Program-made: the position numbers and the translations under genes
Notes under the pieces: generated by a model
The model's database searches: none
Told to the model about the DNA's origin: nothing
The model's input: only the letters and a program-made list of their open reading frames with translations
Assembly: GCA_017871115.1 (NCBI GenBank)
Contig: JAFCIZ010000001.1
Coordinates: 3,825,501-3,889,500, forward strand
Source: Cunninghamella blakesleeana
Taxonomy: Eukaryota > Mucoromycota > Mucoromycetes > Mucorales > Cunninghamellaceae
Direction of reading: 5' to 3'
Length of the DNA stretch: 64,000 nucleotides
Shown here: piece by piece, positions 17,839-29,787 of the stretch
Numbering within the stretch: position 1 is the stretch's first letter
Layout: each line of letters begins with the position of its first letter

Positions 17839-18819
17839 CTTTGTGTATATATCTGGAAAAAATATATAAAAAAGTAGAAAAGAAAGAGAAAAAAAGATGA
17901 TAAAAACAAATTAACTGGGTGGGGTTTTTATTTTTTAATTTTTTTCCAGATCTGGTTCAATTATAACGATACTAAAAAACTACACATAATTTTAATTGAG
18001 CCAATCATATGATATTCGAGGTAATCTCACCATCAGTCACATCTATATTTTATATTTGCATGAATTCTATTCCAAATAATCATCCACGTTTCCATTATCT
18101 TTTCGATATCCAAAGTGTATATATACAAGTATATATGTTAAATAATAATATTCTTTTTTGATTAGTAGATTATTTAATATTGGTTGTTTTATATAACAGT
18201 ATTTAATTAATTGGTTATATATATATGTGCATGTATATTGAAGTTTATAAACTAGATATAGATATATATATTAATGTTAATAAATATAATTAGAAGAAAA
18301 AGAAAAAAATAAAATGATTTATTTGGAAAAAGTAGATGAAGATGAGCAAATCATATTCGTTATTTTCAACCACCGAAATTGCATAATTTGAAAGATCATC
18401 TTTATTTTCATAGATAAATGGTAAAAAATGTTGTGTCCCTTCAGTATTATTATTATTATTATATAATACATTTTAAATAATTTTTTCCCTTTCGCTTATA
18501 TATATTACATTATAATGATAGTTAGCTGTTAAATATATCATTCTATAACCAATAAAGTTGGTAAAACTTGATAAAAGTATCACTGGCCAACTGTCTTTTA
18601 TTAAATTTGAAAATCATTAATGAGTTTTTGTTTATTTAAACTAATGTTTATGTAAAAGAAAATAAACGAAAAAAAAAAGAAAATCTGGAGTTCAATTCTT
18701 ATTTTATAGAATATATGCATTTGTTTTATTAATTATGATGTATACTACTACTATTAATAATTTATTGGTATCATTGACTTATTGTTAAGCAACTTTGAAT
18801 TTTTTTTTCTTTTTTCTTT
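17839..18819. other. Intergenic: MTHFR promoter and ING 3' region
   Basis: About 980 bp of AT-rich DNA with dinucleotide and ATT repeats (18450-18465) and no ORF, tRNA or clear conserved element. Confidence 0.45.
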
Positions 18820-19710
18820 TTATATATCGTCCATCATGGCTTTCGAAGCTTTACCTGCACGCCTAGATATACCTTTTCCTTTTGTTTTTCCAGTACAATT
18901 ATCGCAATACCATTTTCCTTTTGGAACGGTTTTCAAATTAACACATGCTAAATGGAACCATTCAATATCACACTATGGTTAAAAATAAAAGAAAAAAAGG
19001 ATACAGTGTTTAAAAATAAATGTTTTTATATATATGATTTTAAATAATAAAAATAATAGTATAATTTTTATTACATCAGCGTTATCACAAGCTACCATTT
19101 CACCGAAAGATACTTGTTGGCAATAGCAATACACAGGTTCATTTGGATCGACATTCATATCATTATTTGTTGTTCTTAAAAAAAATATTATTAAAATAAC
19201 AATGGTTATTATATATATATATATATATATATAATAGATATCTTATAGATTCTTTTTTTTAATGAGAATAATAAAAATAAATAAGATGACTTACGGTTTC
19301 TTATTGTTTTTACCTATATATAGGTATAGAAATAAAAGGTCGTACGCATGAGAATAAAATTGTATATATATTATTTATATCTATTTTTATATATAAATTT
19401 ACCAGAACCAAAAGGTCGTGATTTTTCTTGTACTTTTGGAGTTTTGTTTTCTTTAGAGTTTTGTGAAGTATTTTTTGTTGACCCAGTAGGTGGTGGTGAT
19501 CCAGCATCCTTGATACGTCGTTCTTTTTTGTATAAAATAAATAAATAATAAAAGATATATAAAGAGTTGAATAACTATCAATCTCTGTATATAGTTATAC
19601 CTATATATGTCTATATTTATAAGCATGTATTTTGCATGAAAATCGTTTCTTACTTTTAACTAATAATAATAACAATCATAAATAAATAAAATGTTAGTAT
19701 AAGCTGCATT

Positions 19711-19758
<48 letters not shown>

Positions 19759-20541
19759 CATTTACCTTTCTTTTCAACTTTTAATTCTTTTCTTTCTCTT
19801 TCTAAACGTTTTGATGATTTTTCACGTAATTCAATTCCTTCACGTAAGTTTCTTGAAGAAGGTTCTAAACCGGGATAGGTAGTGATACGTAGATTTCCAA
19901 TCGGATGTTCTTCTTCCAACTTGACTAGATCAGCATCTAAGCGATTGCAATGACGATCTACCTTGGTAATAGAAATAATAATTATTGTCATTATATAGTC
20001 ATATTAATATGATTGATTCCTAATTTTAATATTATCTAATATTTCTACTCATATATATAAACACCTACTGCATCAAAAGTTGACTTGGCTAGTGCTACCT
20101 TTTCTTCACCACGTTTTAATGACTCGGTTAATATAGTATCCAACGTTTTTAATTTGTCTAAACGCGACTTATTATCCATATGTTTAATATTATCTATTAA
20201 ATAAATAGCCTGGCTTGCAACAGTGTCCATAAGTTCTAGGCAGAAAATAAAGATAAGAGATATAAATAAATGAAGTTTTTATAATTATTTCCTTATCCGT
20301 TCTATTGTTTTATCGTATATACCTTGAGCATATCCATCTAATTCTCTCATTAAAGTAAAGTTACGTTGTAGTTCCAAAGGTAATGCTTCGATAGCTATTC
20401 AAACAAAAAAAAAAAAGTTTGTTATATATATGCAAATATCTTTATTAAATATAATAATTATATAATAATAAAGAGTATATTACTATCGATGTAATCATCC
20501 AAATAGGACAAGTGATCCAAGTGTTTTGAAGCTGGTCTCAT
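18820..20541 (-). CDS. ING-family PHD-finger protein (chromatin reader)
   Basis: Multi-exon gene from ATG 20541 ([19 protein letters not shown]) to stop 18820. The N-terminal ING helical domain shows [31 protein letters not shown] and [19 protein letters not shown]. The middle is basic and Ser/Thr-rich. The C-terminal PHD finger reads [19 protein letters not shown], then [20 protein letters not shown], the full Cys4-His-Cys3 pattern. ING PHD fingers bind trimethylated H3K4 and serve histone acetyltransferase or deacetylase complexes (Yng1, Yng2, Pho23 in yeast). Which paralogue this is cannot be told here. The start is 221 bp from the PER1-like gene, head to head. Confidence 0.92.
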
Positions 20542-20762
20542 TATTGTTATTATTATTAATTAAGCAAGTTTTTTAAAAGAGAAAGAGATAAAAAAAAAAG
20601 GTAAAGTAAAAAAAAATAGGAAATCAATTTAAAATAGCCGGTAGCGGAATTTACATTTTGACAAATTATAATTTATTTTTTTTGGATGATAAATTTTTTC
20701 GCGCCTTTCTTTCTCTCTCTTTTTTTTTTTAATATAGATTAATATATAAATATATACTTACC

Positions 20763-21964
20763 ATGCAGCATATACCTATTATTTTAATAATACTGTCATG
20801 CTTTTTAATATATTGCTATGCTTCATATGGAGACAATCAACCTATTTATATAGACTGTGTTGATAATTGTCATAATACTCAATGCCCTATTGATCTTTCT
20901 TTACCTTTACGACTTTTATTTTGGTCTTGGTAAAGCATTAAATAATAATAATGATAATAACAATATTAGAAAGTAACAATTTGATTATATTTATGTATTA
21001 TTTACCTAATTTTATATTATTTATTTTTAAATATATATATGTAGTAAAGATAATTGTAAATATAATTGTATGCAAGCTATTACAGACAAAGCTATTGAAG
21101 ATGGAACTGAAATATTTCAATATCATGGAAAATGGTAAATTCCCAAGTACTCAATTATATATTACATATGCATGCACAAGCAAATATATACTGTGTAGAA
21201 ATAATGACACTCATATATAATCATCACCTTTATTTATTTATTATTATTAAAAAAATAGGCCATTCCATCGTTTTATGGGGATTCAAGAGCCAGCATCCGT
21301 GATATTTTCTATTGGCAACGGCATTGTACATTATAAATATTATCATATCTTAAAACAGCACATACCAAACAATTATTATTTAAAACGCAACATGATGATT
21401 TATTCAATTTTTGGAATGAATGCTTGGGTATGGAGTACAGTTTTTCATGCAAGGGATACACCATTGACAGAAAAATTGGATTATTTTAGCGCAGGCTTAT
21501 TGATTCTTTATTCACTTTATTTCGCCATATTACGATTGTTTTATATAAAACAAGCGCCAAAGTTACTTAGCTTAATATTTATCGCTTGCTATTTTATGCA
21601 CGTATTTTATTTATCTGTGATTCGATTTGATTATGGTTATAATATGTTGGCTTCTGTTGTGGTTGGATTGTTACAGTTATCTCTGTGGGTAGGTTGGTCT
21701 ATTCGTCAATATGTGATTGCTTCTTGTGCTACTCGTCGTTCTTTTGCTTATATGGCTTTTCTTTCTGTAGTTGGAGTTGCTGTGGCCATGTCTTTGGAAT
21801 TATTGGATTTCCCTCCTCTTTGGCGTGTCTTTGATGCTCATAGTTTATGGCATTTATCTACTATTCCTTTAATGTATTTATGGTACCAATTCGTTTTATT
21901 AGATACAAATCATGAATTGAAATACCACAAATCCTCAGTAACAATTACAGTTATGTCAAAATAA
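20763..21964 (+). CDS. PER1/PGAP3-like GPI-anchor lipid remodelling protein
   Basis: Three exons (20763-20929, 21045-21134, 21259-21964) give 320 aa. The signal peptide is MQHIPIILIILSCFLIYCYA. The Cys-rich luminal part has YIDCVDNCHNTQC and CKDNCKYNCMQA. Downstream are WPFHRFMGIQEPASVIFSI and MNAWVWSTVFHARD, including the His of this family, and several membrane helices. The C-terminal part has FDAHSLWHLSTIPLMYLWY, with the conserved D..H...H residues of the wider CREST superfamily. Per1 removes the sn-2 acyl chain from GPI anchors in the ER. It shares a short divergent promoter with the ING gene. Confidence 0.92.
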
Positions 21965-22087
21965 ATAAAAAAAATTGATCATCTATTAAGATTTTATTGG
22001 ATTAACCTTAAACGGCGATCTAAAAAAAAATAAATTATAAATCATTATTTTTTAGATTTTTCCCTCTTCCATTTTCTTTTGCTTTCC

Positions 22088-22136
<49 letters not shown>

Positions 22137-22265
22137 TTTATATAAATATATACATACATACATACGTATATCCAATATATATTATTTATTATAAATATTT
22201 TTATTTATTTTATTTATAATAATATATAATAATAATATATTTTATTCCAGGGCCATGCGATTTTC
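21965..22265. other. Short intergenic with long T-tract
   Basis: Contains an uninterrupted T run of over 35 bases (about 22097-22132) and TA-rich repeats before the next gene. Possibly promoter of the ankyrin gene. Confidence 0.4.
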
Positions 22266-23711
22266 ATGTCTTCTGAAAATATTCACTCGGGATCAAGTTT
22301 ACAGCCATCCGCTCTTCAACAACAGAACAACCTAATACAATCCAATATTTTACAACTACCTTCTGAACTTTTGATTCGTATTTTTATTTTATCACAAAAC
22401 ACAGCATTAGTAAAAGTATGTAAACGGTTTTATCATATTTCTACTTCCTCATTCATAAGAGCCCAGTTTCTTATTCAACGATATGGTCGATCGCAAGCTC
22501 TTGGTGAAATAAGTATGAAAAGTTTCCGTATGGCTTTCACGTTACCTGTGATTGATAGTTTAATTAAATTACGGTGTTCACCTCTAGCGGATGGGAATTA
22601 TTTGGTATGGCGGGCTTGTGAAGAAAACAATATTCGGTTATTTATTTTATTAGTGGATGCAATTCAGCCAGATACAAAAACACTTCAACGATATCTTCGT
22701 GTAGCCGCTTTAAAAGGAAGCATTTCTATTTTGGATTTAATTGTAAAAAGATATGGTGGGATCATTAAATATAGTAATAATAATAATAATAATAATAGGA
22801 AGGTTTTGCTTTCAACACCATCAATAACTTATGCAGAAGAAGAAAAGACAATAATGACAATGGCTTGTAATGCAAATCAAGTAGAAATGGTGAAACACTT
22901 AATTCAACGCTATGATTGCGATCCTCATGTTCAACAAGATATATACTTAAGAAAAGCTTGTTTGGATGGGTTTGACGAATTAGTGATGGTTTTATTATCC
23001 GGGGCAGATATTCATGCAATGAACGATACACCACTTCAGAACGCAGTTCATCGGAACCATATTACCATTGTGGATTTGCTTTTAAAAAATGGTGCAGACC
23101 CTCTTGTCAATCGATATACCTGTTTAATTAAATCTATTAAAAATCAAAATCCTTCTATCCTTTTTCTTTTACTGAAATATGGTGCAGACCCGAGATATCA
23201 ACAGAATGAGCTCTTTTTGCTGGCTTGCCGTGAAGGTAATTTTGAAGTCTTTGATTTATTATTAAAAATGATTTTATTTCATACACTTCCTAAACCAACA
23301 GGAGTAACAACTGCAGCTATAACATTATCATCATACGAAGGATGGAAGAATATATTTTTAAATGAATTTATTCGTCAACTACAACAACAACAACTGCAGC
23401 AAGACTATCAACTTATACTTAATGAATTAGTTAATTGTAGAAAAGGAAAGCCTTTAGGTGAAGCTTTAAAAAGTGGGCATTTTGAAATAGTGAAATCTCT
23501 ATTAGAATTAGGTGCAAATCCAAACTCAATATGTGGTATAGAAGGGCTGAATGAAACTATTCTTGGTAACCATTTGATTTGTGTGGAATTAATGGCAAGA
23601 CATGGTGCTCACTCTCCTTATCCTCTTTCTCATTATTTAAGTAAACATACTGTCAAACAGCCTATGAAACAGTTGCTACAGAAAACCTGCAGCATATTTT
23701 CAACTGACTAA
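22266..23711 (+). CDS. F-box-like ankyrin-repeat protein
   Basis: 481 aa, single exon, one of the few intronless genes here. Residues 30-80 resemble an F-box: LQLPSELLIRIFILSQNTAL, then VKVCKRFYHIS. From about residue 120, degenerate ankyrin-type repeats follow, for example TPLQNAVHRNHITIVDLLLK, NGADPLVN, PSILFLLLKYGADPRY and KSGHFEIVKSLLELGANP. This combination fits a substrate adaptor for an SCF ubiquitin ligase, but the substrate is unknown. A short poly-Asn tract occurs near residue 172. Such genes form large families in Mucoromycota (general knowledge). Confidence 0.8.
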   Translation: MSSENIHSGSSLQPSALQQQNNLIQSNILQLPSELLIRIFILSQNTALVKVCKRFYHISTSSFIRAQFLIQRYGRSQALGEISMKSFRMAFTLPVIDSLIKLRCSPLADGNYLVWRACEENNIRLFILLVDAIQPDTKTLQRYLRVAALKGSISILDLIVKRYGGIIKYSNNNNNNNRKVLLSTPSITYAEEEKTIMTMACNANQVEMVKHLIQRYDCDPHVQQDIYLRKACLDGFDELVMVLLSGADIHAMNDTPLQNAVHRNHITIVDLLLKNGADPLVNRYTCLIKSIKNQNPSILFLLLKYGADPRYQQNELFLLACREGNFEVFDLLLKMILFHTLPKPTGVTTAAITLSSYEGWKNIFLNEFIRQLQQQQLQQDYQLILNELVNCRKGKPLGEALKSGHFEIVKSLLELGANPNSICGIEGLNETILGNHLICVELMARHGAHSPYPLSHYLSKHTVKQPMKQLLQKTCSIFSTD

Positions 23712-24081
23712 ACTTTAATTTTCTCTTTAAATAATATAAAAAAAGTGATATCATACTGTATTTAAAATAGTTATTTTTAAAAAAAATAAAAAAATTAATA
23801 TAATATGAATAATGATATGTTTTTTTATTAGTCAAGCAGGATAAAAATTTATGTACAAATAATAATATATTTTCTTTTTTTTTTTTTTTTCTTTTAAACA
23901 AATTTTTTTTTTCGTATATATATATATATATAATTTATAAAAAAGGCAATGTTATGTAAAGTATATAAAAAATAATAATAAACAAATAAAAGAAACTTAA
24001 AAAATAGAATAAAATTAAGAAAGAAAAATAAAAAGGTATAAAAGGAAGAATGAAAATAAAAATAATGCGTGGGTGTTTTTT
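23712..24081. other. Convergent intergenic
   Basis: 370 bp between two convergent genes. A- and T-tracts, a TA run at 23917-23933. Nothing else seen. Confidence 0.4.
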
Positions 24082-25352
24082 TTACATGGATCGAGGGGTT
24101 AATCGAGAAGAAGATTCTTGAGCAAGTTCAAAGTGTTGTCTAAAAGAATTGACTTGGCTTGAATTACAGTTATTTTTATCATATTCCATAGAATAGAAGT
24201 ATAATGATGTGGGTGATGAAGAGGGTGAATCTTTATTAGAGGAATAAGGTGATGAAGATGAGGAGGAAGTAAAAGAAGAAAAAGAGGAAGAAGGTGAGGA
24301 TGCATTGGATTTCAATTGGAAAATACCTTGTAAAGCTTCAAATTCATCAGCAGTGATTTGAATACGTGAAGGAGATGAAGGTGGATTGACTGTTTCTGTA
24401 GTTGTATGTCTACGTTGAGAATGAGTGTATGGTTGTTGATGATGATGAGTGAGTAATGGTGATGAGTCAGAGTAAAAGGACCAGTCATCACTACTACTAT
24501 GAATGCTGCTATTTTCTTCATTTTGTTGATATAAAGGTTGTTGTAGCTGTTGTTGTTGGTAAGAATGATAAAAAGAAGAAGAATGTGGTGGTGGTGATGC
24601 TAATGGGTGATTTTTAAAACTAAATTCTTTCGGGGAAGGCAAATAATGAGAATGAGTAGGTGAAGGAACGTAATAATCATAGGAGTAAGGGTAGTATGAC
24701 GGTTCTTGATAATGACATATTTCGTTAATATGTGGTAAAGATGGATGATAAGTAGGTGACAAATTAAAATCAGGTTCGGAAGGTGTGATGGGTAATACAA
24801 TATGTTGGTTATTATTGTTATTGGATAATACAGTTTTTTCTACTTCCTTATTATCATTGTCACTATTATTGGATGTTAAATAAGAGCAAGAGGATGATGC
24901 CAACGGAGCCAAAGATTTGGGAGGAAGCTTTATTTTTTTATTTACATTATTTACGGGTTTAGGATGATTATCATTATGTTGTTGTTTCTTGTTATAAACA
25001 CGTTTCTTTTCTCTATTAGTATGTGTGGCGGTATGTTGGATCATATTATCTAGTCTACTAAACATTCTTTCACAACCAGATACAGTACACTTGAAAGGTT
25101 TCTAAAATAAATAAATAAATAATACGTATGTATATTTTTATATATATTAATTTATTGTACTTTTTATTTTATTTATGTTTGTCATTATTATCCTATTTAT
25201 TATTAAAAAAAATAAAAGACACTTACTTCGCCAGTATGTTTTCTAATATGACGGGCAAGGTGCTCTGATCTAGTAAAAACCATATTACAGTTACCAAAAG
25301 TACATTGGAAGAGTTTTGGTTCAGAATGACGTTGATAAACTCTTTTTTTCAT
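24082..25352 (-). CDS. Two-finger C2H2 zinc finger transcription factor
   Basis: Two exons (25352-25227 and 25101-24082) give 381 aa. Finger 1 is [21 protein letters not shown] and finger 2 is [20 protein letters not shown], joined by the standard HTGEKPFKC linker. The SEHLARH and LDNMIQH helices resemble fungal stress or nutrient regulators with tandem N-terminal or C-terminal fingers. The intron lies exactly in the linker. After the fingers come a basic stretch ([12 protein letters not shown]) and a long Ser/Pro/His/Gln-rich tail, likely a regulatory or activation region. Target genes are unknown. Confidence 0.88.
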
Positions 25353-25929
25353 TGTTATGAAGTATTTAGTTATTTTTAAAAAGGGGAATAGAGTTTGTTT
25401 TTTTAAAATATATATATAGTATACGAATGATAAAACTTTTAAAATAAAATAAAAAAAAGGGGAAAGAAAAGAGCGAAAAATAATTTTAAAAGACAGTTTT
25501 TTATATATTTGGAAAAAAAAGAAAAAAAGAAAAAAGAAAAATGTAGAATGTAAAAAAGTAAAAAAATTAATTCGGCGTCTTATTTTATTTTTATAGGTTA
25601 AAAAAAAAAAAAAGCATGAGAGATTAAATAGATTTGATTAGCATGAATAATATAGCTTTGATGTTTCACACCTATATTTTTAATATGTCAAAATAGAAAT
25701 ATAGAATGTTTTCCTATATTTAATAGAACCTTTATGATTTATATAGATGAATCATACCCGATGACCTATACATATTATATAATATAATAAAATAGGATAA
25801 AAATATAAATTAAGTAATCGTATATTATAATAATGATGGCGATAATGTTAATAATAATATAATATTAATATTAACATTAATATTAACATTAATATTAGTA
25901 ATAATAATAATAATAATAATATATGTGTA
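25353..25929. other. Intergenic with 12-bp palindromic repeat
   Basis: Promoter side of the C2H2 gene and 3' side of the GPI-PLD gene. At about 25860-25897 a self-complementary 12-bp unit (attaatattaac) repeats about three times, followed by AAT triplets. Confidence 0.5.
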
Positions 25930-28900
25930 TTAAATTATGTCATAATCATCATACCTTGCACTTTGACTATCATATAATGAAGTAATACATATAGCATTAG
26001 GTCCAATATTGATAACTCGAGCTCCAAATCTTGCCTAATTGTTAAACAATAAAGTTTTTTTTTAGATTTCCTTTTTAGCCAATGAAAATCAGGGCCATTT
26101 TCCCCTGTTATTTTTTTTAAATATAATCACAACTTACCATATTGACATCATTTGATAGACATTCTAGATCATTATTACTTGACATCCATTTATATATTCT
26201 ACCATTTTCTATAATAATAGTAATAATTAATAAAAATAACAAAAAAATAAAAAGATTAGTTATATTAAAGAATACTATTTTTATCGTTATTTTTTTTTTT
26301 TTATAATTATTTTTACCATGATGTCCTAAAGGTTCACCAATCCAAAGGCCGATGTCTTTATTATTATTATTATTCATAAAAAAGGATATGCTGGACCCGA
26401 AATGGCCTGATGATAGTTGTCCTTTAAGATTTCCGATCAATCCATAATTAACGCTTAGTCCATTTTTACCGCGGTTCAAAGTTTTCCATTCATAAATTCT
26501 GATGCTTCCACCTTGCCAATGTTTTTGTAACCCATTAAAAGTATCCTAAATAAATAAAATGAATTTCTATTTTTATTTATTTTTTAATTAATTGTTATGA
26601 TTATGGTTGTTATTACCTCTGTTGGACTTGTAATCACTAAAATATCATTTTTCCAACTTTGGACGATGCTAGAACAAAAAAAAAAAAGAGAGCATAATCA
26701 ATTCAGGTACAGTAAGACATTATTTCTATATTTAAACTTTTTTTTGTATCATGATGTTTTTTTTAAATACCTTCCAAATTGGCCAAACTTCTTTGAACCA
26801 TTGATAAACCATTTTAAAGTGGGTTTTTGAATACTCTTTAAATCAAATCCATAAACTTTTCCTGCTTGAGAAAGACCGTTAATTTTTGTACCTGGAGCAC
26901 CAATAACTAAGGTAGAAGCAGACTTTTTAGCTTGATTGCTATTACTATTACTACTATTATCATTGACGTTTTTCGTATGATCATTTAAAACGGAGTTTGT
27001 AATGGTAACAGAGGTACCAAACTTTTCATATGAAGTAGGGATATCGCTAAATAAAGTCCAATGTTCCTGATTATTTAACTTTGTTTCAGTACTAAAATAT
27101 TTACTAGTGTATATTTCAACGAGACCTGCCTAAAATGTATCATTATAATAGTTTTAGTAAAAAAAGTCTCCTCTTTTTTTTTTTTTAATATTATATTTAA
27201 TTTTTTACCTGTGATTTACCATCCACTTTACAATAAGGACAGCCCACCGCTAAATCATTATATCCATCTTGATCAATGTCGATACTAAAAAGAGAATAAC
27301 CAAATCCTTCTATACCATTAGACCCATGCGAAGAAGTAAATTGAATATTAGGTTTATTCGATAATCCATTCACTCCTCCAAAATAAATAGAGATCGAACC
27401 AATCAAACCATTAGCAAATGGTGAAGACACGATAAGGTCATCGATTCCATCCCTATTCATATCTGCCACTGCCATTGCTGTTCCAAACCTCTCGCCATCG
27501 TGCTTTCCTTTAAGTATCGTAGCTGATAAATTTCTAATATCTAGCTGTTGTTGTTGCCAAATAGGCTGATTGCCGTTCAAAATAAATACTGCACCTATCA
27601 TGAGAGATGGTTCATCATTATTTTTATAACTATCTTTTTCTTCAGTATAATAAGGTGCTGATATAGCAATATCCGTTTTACCATCGCCATTAAAGTCACC
27701 TGAAACTGTTGCATGACCAAATCCTACAAGGGATGATGCTAATGAAAAAGAAGATACATCATTATTATTTTGTTTCCATGGTGAACATTGACGGTTTTTA
27801 GATGTTATTAAGGGTTGTTGAATTGGTGACATGCTTTCTTCAAATAGTTGGGTATTATCATTATTATTTTCAAAAGAAGTTGAGTATTTTTGTAATGGCT
27901 CCTTCAATGTTATTGTTAGAATACCATTTATTTCATCCCATTCACTAATAATTCCATATTTTTGCTCGACAAGTTTCAACTCATTATCATTTGTGATTGT
28001 AATTGTGGTATTGTACAAAGGTAGGGTATCTCTTTTATGTTGATAGTGGTGATGCTTAATATTGTTATATATTTCTTTACTCTCTTGATCATCAAAATAA
28101 TTTCCGCATAATGTGTCAATAACGCCATTTTCAATTGATTTAATGATATCTCTATAACAATGACTAACACTTGCTGATAAATCTTGTAACCCTAGGTTAT
28201 TGAATCAGTTTTTTTTTAAAACGAAAAGCAATAATATAATAAAATGTTTAAAAATTTAAAAATAAAAAATGAAGAGTTAGTTAAAAAAGTAAAAGAAAAA
28301 AAGTATACATATTTTTATATATATTACCCCCTTTATGATAATCATTTAATTGATCCACTAAAAAAGGGCTTTTTGAACCAAAATAGCTGTGCATATAATT
28401 TCCAACGGATGGGTCTAATTCCAATTTAAAACCAGCAAAGGCACCAGTCATACAATAACGGATGTGATCTTTAGAAGGAATAGGTTGAGGTTTATCTATT
28501 GAATCGTAATATCGGGTATATATTTGAATTATATCATTGATTGGAATCTGCCATGTTTTATTTAAATAATCTATGTTTGTTGAATGACGTAAAACAAATT
28601 CTGCTCCGGTGTCAGCAACTGTATGAGCCATTTGAAAATCTCCATCAAAATCTAGTTGGGACATTGCTTGTATAAAATAATCTTCTAAATGATTTAATGA
28701 ATGCCATTTTACATCTGCTATGTCATGTGACATAATTGAAAATATAAATACTACAAGGCCCTAGAAAAATAAATAAATAACAAAATAGAAACTACCATCA
28801 GCTTAATATTTTTTTTTTTTAAATTTTTATTTCATATATATTTTTAAATTTTTGTTGTTAATATTATTATTATTTTCATTACTTTAACATGGAGATCTGT

Positions 28901-29562
28901 CCAAGGTTGGGGGTATGTATCACGAATGTAATTAATTGCTGTTTTAATAAATGGTGCCCAATGAACTATAACATATATGTATTTATGATAAGGATTTATA
29001 TTTTAGTAAATATTTTAAGGATTAGATTTGAATATCATATAATATGATCCTATTTTTATATAATTATATATACCAGCTTCTGATTGTTCATGATATCCTA
29101 AACAGTTATAGCCCCTAAAATAATATAAAAATATAGTGAACATCCTGTTTGTCCTGTTTATTTTGTTCAAAATTTAGCTGATTATACATTTATATTATTT
29201 ACCAATCAGGAAAATATGACCCAGCCTGCATAAAACTAGGGAGAGATGATAATAAGTTTTTATATTTGAATTCAACTTCATTTAATGGTCTAAATAATTG
29301 TAATGATCTATAAGAGACTTCGTTGTGGACAATACTATTATTTATAGCATATATATATATAAACCAATAATAATAATAATAATAATAGTAATAAAATAGT
29401 ATAAATTATTAATATCTAAGTCTTTGTCGCATATTTTGTACTACTACTTTTATTATTTATGTATTTTATATGGATGATAAGGCTTTACATTCCACATTCA
29501 AAACTATAACCGATAAAGTATATTGACTGTAAAATAAAATAAGCTATAAGCTTGAGTATCAT
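25930..29562 (-). CDS. GPI-specific phospholipase D homologue (GPLD1-like), secreted
   Basis: Multi-exon gene. Exon 1 (29562-29489) encodes a signal peptide, MILKLIAYFILQSIYFIGYS, then FECG. Exon 2 starts at 29334 (IVHNEVSYRSLQLF). The N-terminal zinc-dependent catalytic domain follows: FMQAGSYFPDWGYNC, HWAPFIKTAINYIRDTYPQP, SHDIADVKWHSL and MAHTVADTGAEFVLRH, then SKSPFLVDQL. These parallel animal GPI-PLD, including the HDIADV/WHS metal residues. The C-terminal half carries FG-GAP beta-propeller repeats (GHATVSGDFNGDGKTDIAIS, VADMNRDGIDDLIVSSP, DIDQDGYNDLAVGCP). It would cleave GPI anchors outside the cell or in the secretory path. Some middle exon borders are approximate. Confidence 0.88.
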
Positions 29563-29787
29563 ATTAACTTTGTGAGCTAATAAATAAATAAATAAATAAA
29601 TAAATTATAAGTTAATGAATTATTTAAAAAGAAAAAAGAAGGAAAAGAAGAGGTAGAAATCTGAGTTTATTTTTTTTTAAAAAAAGCTTTTAATCTAGAA
29701 AAAGTAACTTTTAATTTATATTTTGTTTACTCTATTTTCGGATAAAAAATTATACATACAGATCATTTAATTTTATTATAATGCTAT

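Noticed and set aside
24099..24800. Leu/His/Ile-rich ORFs opposite or out of frame with the C2H2 gene
   Set aside because: Shadow frames of its Ser/Pro/His-rich tail.
20763..29562. A GPI-anchor gene cluster (PER1-like with GPI-PLD)
   Set aside because: Unrelated genes (ankyrin, C2H2) lie between them, and orientation and spacing do not suggest co-regulation.
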